Assembly (NCBI GenBank): GCA_945873015.1
Contig: CAMCBY010000027.1
Coordinates: 1-17,693 of the forward strand
DNA length: 17,693 nt
Direction of reading: 5' to 3'
Source of the DNA: Klebsiella pneumoniae
Lineage (GTDB): Bacteria > Pseudomonadota > Gammaproteobacteria > Ga0077536
In this document: piece after piece, positions 14,070 to 17,693 of the stretch
How the letters are laid out: every line of letters begins with the position of its first letter
Numbering within the stretch: position 1 is the stretch's first letter
Made by a program: the position numbers and the translations under genes
Notes under the pieces: model-generated
What the model was told of the DNA's origin: nothing
The model's database searches: none
Seen by the model: the letters and a program-made list of their open reading frames with translations, nothing else

Positions 14070-14125
14070 GGCATACGGCGCTGTGCGCATGCCGCCACGC
14101 GGCTGCGTTTCCATCGTGGGGAAAC
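14070..14125 (+). promoter_or_regulatory. structured leader upstream of fimV
   Basis: Several small inverted repeats are packed together: GGCAT/ATGCC (14070-14074 with 14089-14093) enclosing GCGC/GCGC, then GCCGC/GCGGC (14091-14095 with 14099-14103), then GTTTCC/GGAAAC (14107-14112 with 14120-14125). The first two are mutually exclusive. The last ends five bases before the fimV Shine-Dalgarno AAGGA (14131-14135). I cannot assign this to a known riboswitch. Confidence 0.3.
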
Positions 14126-14144
14126 CGACTAAGGAATGACGTCC

Positions 14145-17100
14145 ATGCTACGGAATCGAGCCGTCGCCTTCTTGCTGTGCAGTCTGGCGAGTCGTGTGGC
14201 TTTTGCCCTGGGTCTGGGACCGTTGGAGGCCACCTCGGCCCTGAACGAACCGTTCAAGGGACGTATTGAGGTACTTGGCGCCAAGGCCACGGACTTCGAC
14301 GCCCTGACCGTCGGTCTGGCTGGCGAAGAGCAGTTCCAACGTGCTGGCATCGAGCGTGCCGCGGCGCTGTTTCAACTGCGCTTCTCGGTCGCCGATACGC
14401 CGGACGGCAAGGACTACATCGCGGTCACCTCCAAAGACCCGATACGCGAGCCATTCCTGAACTTTCTGCTCGAAATGAACTGGGGCAACGGTCGCCTGCT
14501 GCGCGAATACACCGTTCTGCTCGATCCGCCCCTCTACGACCCCAATCGTCGCATGGCGGCCGCTCCCGCCGCTGCGCCGAGTGCCGCACGTACGGTCACC
14601 CCCATTCCGAGCGCCGCCGCGCCTGCAGCGCGGGCTGCCAGCCCGGCCGTGAGTCCTGCCCGCAGCACGAGCAGTCCGAGCGCCGCTGCGCCCGCGCCGC
14701 GTAACGCCGCCGCGAGCGGCGAAATCGCAGTCGGTGCCGGTGACACTTTGTGGTCGCTGGCGCGCAGCGTGCGGCCCGACGATTCGATTTCAATCCAGCA
14801 GATGATGCTGGCCATCCTGCGCCAGAATCCCGAAGCGTTTATCAACGGCAACGTCAACATGCTGCGCCGTGGCGCGGTGCTGCACATGCCGGACGACGCA
14901 ACCATGCGCTCGATTTCGGCTAAGGAAGCCGCCGCCGAGATCCGCCATCAGCATCAATTGTGGGAACAGTACCGCCACCATGCCGGCGCCACGCCCGCTG
15001 CCCAGCCACTCGGTACGCCCACCGCTGCCGCCGCTGCGACGCCTGCTGAACCGGCAGCGGCACCGGCTGCCGATCCCAATGCGCGGCTGGAACTGGTTGC
15101 GCCTGGCGGCAGTGCGGCCGGCGCTGCAAGTGGCAAACCCGGCCAGGCCGGCGCCGCCGGCACGGCCAGCGGCGACGCCAAACTGGCGCGCGACGAGGCC
15201 CTCGATTCGACCAAACAACAGGCCGGCGACTTAAACGAGCGCCTGTCGGAAGCGGAAGAAATCATCAACATCCTGCAGCGGCAGGTGAACATCAAGGATC
15301 AGGAACTGGCCGCCCTGCAGGCGCGCCTCGCTGAGCTGGGCGTTAAACAAGGTGACCTTGCTACGACGCCTGCCGCGACCGGTGCCGAGCCCGCTGATGC
15401 CGCCGCCGGCACCGAGGCCAAGACCGACACCGAGGCGCCCGTCGTTGCTGAGGCAGATGCCGACGCGGCCGCGCCGGCCACAGCGCCCGAAACGCCGAGC
15501 CCTGAGGCGTCGGCGGCAGGTGCCGAGGCCGAGCCTGAAATCGATGTGGAGACCGGCGAGACCACCGCCGCGACCGAAGCGCCGGCAGCCGCTGAGTCTG
15601 CCCCTGCAGCTGCCGCTGAAGAACCCGAAATCGAGGTGGCGACGCCGCCGGCTGCGGCCCCCGGTTTCCCGGCCAGTCTGGTGCCGCCCGCGATTGCGGA
15701 GATGGTGCCGGGCGGCGCGCTCGGTGTCATCGGGCTCGTGCTGCTGGCGCTGCTTGGCCTCGGTGCCGTGGTGGCCCGCACGGTATTGAAGGGCCGTGGC
15801 GATAGCGCCGCGCCGGTGGCCGTACCGCTGCGCACCACGCCGTCGGTCGGCAGTGAAGATGTCACGCAGGCTTCGACACCGGCTGTCGGTGCGGACGACG
15901 ATCACACCGAGACGCCGACTAATTTTGACCCGCAGGCCACCACGCCCGGTCTGCCGGCGTTTGATCCCAATGCCACGGTGGTCGATGCGACGAACGACGC
16001 CACCGTGCAGCAGGGAGCGCCGGAGAGCGACCCGCTCGAAGAAGTGAACGTTTACCTCGCCTATGAGCGTTTTGACCAGGCCGAAGAACTGGTGAAACGT
16101 GTCATCGCGCAGTACCCCAATCGCCACGAATACAAGCTGCGGCTGCTTGAGGTGTATTACTCGTCCAACGACCGCGTGTCCTACGAGAACGCTGCGCGCG
16201 AACTGCATGCGGCGGTCGGTGAGAACGATCCGTTGTGGGAAAGCGCGCTGGCGATGTGGGCAGAAATGTCGCCCGACCGCGCACTGTTCGCCGAAGGCGG
16301 CGCGCTGGCGGCGACCTTGTTACCGGCCTCGAGCGCATTTGTCGATATCACCGGCAGCGATTCCGAAGCCACTGAAGCGACGCTCACCCATGCTCCCGGC
16401 GGCCACGATGGTGCGCTGGATTTCGATCTGGTCGGCGAAGCAACCGATACCGGCACCAACAACGTTCTCGACCTGACCGCCGAAGATGGCGGTGCGAATG
16501 GCGAATTGCTGGATCTGACCTCGACTGCCGAACTGGCCGAAACGGGCGAAATGGGCAGCGTGCTCGACCTGACTGCGGGCAAGGACGAAGTGCCGTTCGA
16601 GATCGGTGCCAGCGGTATCTTCGATCTGACCGAAGGGGTGGGCGAGCCGAACGAAATGCTCGACATCACTGGCGGCGACGCCGAGCAGGAATCCGATCTG
16701 CTCGATATCACAGGCGGTGGCGACGGCAGCACCGACGACGGGGACTTCCTCGACCTGACGGGTGGCGGCAGCAGCGACTTGCTGGATGTCACCAAGACTG
16801 GCGACGTATCGATGGTCGACGACCTCGACCTGCTGAATGTGACCTCGTCGGGTCTCGCCGCCGCGGCGCCGGCGGCTGCGAACGAAATTGATACCAGCGA
16901 CCTCGATTTCGACCTCGACAGCGGCAGCAGCGATGCGCCGGCCGCCGCCGAGTCAGCGACCTTCGATATCAGTGACACCGTGGCACCGGCGTTCAATAAG
17001 GATGATATCGACGAAGACGACATCCTCGATATCACTGGTGGCAATCTCGCCTCCGGCGCTGCGAGTGACGAACTTGAATTCGATATCGGCGGCCTCGACA

Positions 17101-17693
17101 TCGAAGATCACCCGACGGTGGAAATGGAATTGCCCGCGGTGGTCCGCGCTACCGGTCTCGATCTTGACCTCACCGCCGGCGGCGGCAGCTCCGAGCTCGA
17201 TTTTGACATCGCCGCTGGCAGCGACGAACTCAGCGGTGTGTTCGACATCAGCGAATCTGAAGGCGACGAAGGCGACCTTGAGATCACGATGGGTTCCAAT
17301 CAGCCCTTTGATGGTGAGCTGTCTCTGAAGGGTGAAGAACTGGATGCCATTGTGCTCGACGGTGACGACGAGCTTTCGCTGGACGGCGACCTCGACTTTG
17401 AACTCGACGGCACCACTGAACTCGACGCCATTGCCGGCGACGAGACCGTGGATATGGCAAGTGCGACGGCGCTGCGCAATCCGGGGCTGAGCTTGAGCGG
17501 CGGCGATGACGACGGTTCGCTGGACGACTTGACCCTGGAACTCGACGATGCCCTGAACAAACGGGGTGGCGCTGATCATCTCGAGACGCTGGCACTCGAT
17601 ACGCTGGATATCGAGAGCGACAGCGAATTCGACCTCGGTGCTTTGCAGACTATCGTGATGCCGGTCGATCACACCATTGAGCGCCAGAGCGCA
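14145..17693 (+). CDS. fimV: FimV/HubP-family polar landmark protein, 3' end beyond window
   Basis: The frame is open from ATG 14145 (Shine-Dalgarno AAGGA, 9 bases upstream) to the window edge, 1183 residues without a stop. Order: signal peptide 1-21 (MLRNRAVAFLLCSLASRVAFA), FimV N-terminal domain from LGLGPLEATSALNEPFKG, an Ala/Pro/Ser linker, a LysM-like peptidoglycan-binding domain (194-251, VGAGDTLWSLARSV), a coiled coil (about 346-400), an Ala/Glu-rich linker, one membrane helix (524-544), then a cytoplasmic part. The latter has a TPR-like region (629-700, VNVYLAYERFDQAEELVKRV) and a long acidic segment with degenerate repeats. Family members (Pseudomonas FimV, Vibrio HubP) mark cell poles and organise type IV pili, flagella or chemotaxis. 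The usual C-terminal TPR domain should lie past the edge. The position after asd matches Pseudomonas. Confidence 0.95.
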   Translation, partial: MLRNRAVAFLLCSLASRVAFALGLGPLEATSALNEPFKGRIEVLGAKATDFDALTVGLAGEEQFQRAGIERAAALFQLRFSVADTPDGKDYIAVTSKDPIREPFLNFLLEMNWGNGRLLREYTVLLDPPLYDPNRRMAAAPAAAPSAARTVTPIPSAAAPAARAASPAVSPARSTSSPSAAAPAPRNAAASGEIAVGAGDTLWSLARSVRPDDSISIQQMMLAILRQNPEAFINGNVNMLRRGAVLHMPDDATMRSISAKEAAAEIRHQHQLWEQYRHHAGATPAAQPLGTPTAAAAATPAEPAAAPAADPNARLELVAPGGSAAGAASGKPGQAGAAGTASGDAKLARDEALDSTKQQAGDLNERLSEAEEIINILQRQVNIKDQELAALQARLAELGVKQGDLATTPAATGAEPADAAAGTEAKTDTEAPVVAEADADAAAPATAPETPSPEASAAGAEAEPEIDVETGETTAATEAPAAAESAPAAAAEEPEIEVATPPAAAPGFPASLVPPAIAEMVPGGALGVIGLVLLALLGLGAVVARTVLKGRGDSAAPVAVPLRTTPSVGSEDVTQASTPAVGADDDHTETPTNFDPQATTPGLPAFDPNATVVDATNDATVQQGAPESDPLEEVNVYLAYERFDQAEELVKRVIAQYPNRHEYKLRLLEVYYSSNDRVSYENAARELHAAVGENDPLWESALAMWAEMSPDRALFAEGGALAATLLPASSAFVDITGSDSEATEATLTHAPGGHDGALDFDLVGEATDTGTNNVLDLTAEDGGANGELLDLTSTAELAETGEMGSVLDLTAGKDEVPFEIGASGIFDLTEGVGEPNEMLDITGGDAEQESDLLDITGGGDGSTDDGDFLDLTGGGSSDLLDVTKTGDVSMVDDLDLLNVTSSGLAAAAPAAANEIDTSDLDFDLDSGSSDAPAAAESATFDISDTVAPAFNKDDIDEDDILDITGGNLASGAASDELEFDIGGLDIEDHPTVEMELPAVVRATGLDLDLTAGGGSSELDFDIAAGSDELSGVFDISESEGDEGDLEITMGSNQPFDGELSLKGEELDAIVLDGDDELSLDGDLDFELDGTTELDAIAGDETVDMASATALRNPGLSLSGGDDDGSLDDLTLELDDALNKRGGADHLETLALDTLDIESDSEFDLGALQTIVMPVDHTIERQSA
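16341..17174 (+). repeat. degenerate acidic repeat array in FimV
   Basis: The motif [LFV]-[DN]-[LIV]-T occurs 12 times between residues 733 and 1010. Nine of these are spaced 11-19 residues apart between 775 and 900, often as LDITGG or LDLTGG. Related LDFDL and FDIS variants fill the gaps. Residues 726-1183 hold only nine Lys/Arg. The DNA copies are diverged, so these are old repeats shaped at the protein level. Confidence 0.75.

Noticed and set aside
15231..17101. Long minus-strand frames (Gly/Arg-rich and Ser-rich) opposite fimV
   Set aside because: They mirror the Ala/Pro and Asp/Leu-rich codons of FimV and have no independent features. The + strand frame has signal peptide, LysM, coiled-coil and membrane parts in the expected order.
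1..17693. Mobile elements, CRISPR arrays, tRNA or rRNA genes, defence systems
   Set aside because: No terminal repeats, transposase, spaced direct repeats, cloverleaf genes or nuclease/defence domains were seen. The window reads as core chromosome.

Overview
The window is about 17.7 kb of ordinary-looking, GC-rich chromosomal DNA from a gammaproteobacterium. This rests on gene content and order: carA-carB-greA-rlmE-ftsH-glmM on one side, and leuB-asd-fimV on the other. Both are familiar gammaproteobacterial neighbourhoods, and the proteins align closely in length and motif with their Escherichia coli or Pseudomonas counterparts. I saw no tRNA, rRNA, CRISPR array, insertion sequence, phage gene or toxin-antitoxin module. 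The coding density is high and no gene-free stretch exceeds 160 bases.

Layout. At the left edge lies the 3' end of a Gfo/Idh/MocA-type oxidoreductase (+). It converges on a small Rieske [2Fe-2S] protein gene (-). Divergent from the Rieske gene is a long + strand run. carA and carB encode carbamoyl-phosphate synthetase for pyrimidines and arginine. greA (transcript cleavage factor) overlaps carB by 4 bases. rlmE (23S rRNA 2'-O-methyltransferase) follows after 1 base, then ftsH (membrane AAA+ protease). A 158-bp gap with an inverted repeat precedes glmM (phosphoglucosamine mutase). folP, normally between ftsH and glmM, is absent here. glmM ends in a strong hairpin facing the converging dapC-dapD operon (-).

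Back to back with dapC starts a second + strand run: leuB (leucine synthesis), asd (aspartate semialdehyde dehydrogenase) and a very large fimV/hubP-type gene that runs off the right edge. asd, dapC and dapD all belong to the lysine/diaminopimelate route. Together with glmM (UDP-GlcNAc precursor), this stretch feeds peptidoglycan synthesis, and FimV carries a peptidoglycan-binding LysM-like domain.

No previously undescribed system is evident. The points most worth a second look are the acidic, degenerate [LFV]-D-[LIV]-T repeat array in the cytoplasmic part of FimV, the terminator-like hairpin in the carA leader, the loss of folP with an inverted repeat in its place, a perfect hairpin inside the end of the Rieske gene, and the dapC/leuB divergent promoter region. 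All promoter and hairpin calls were made by eye and are tentative.
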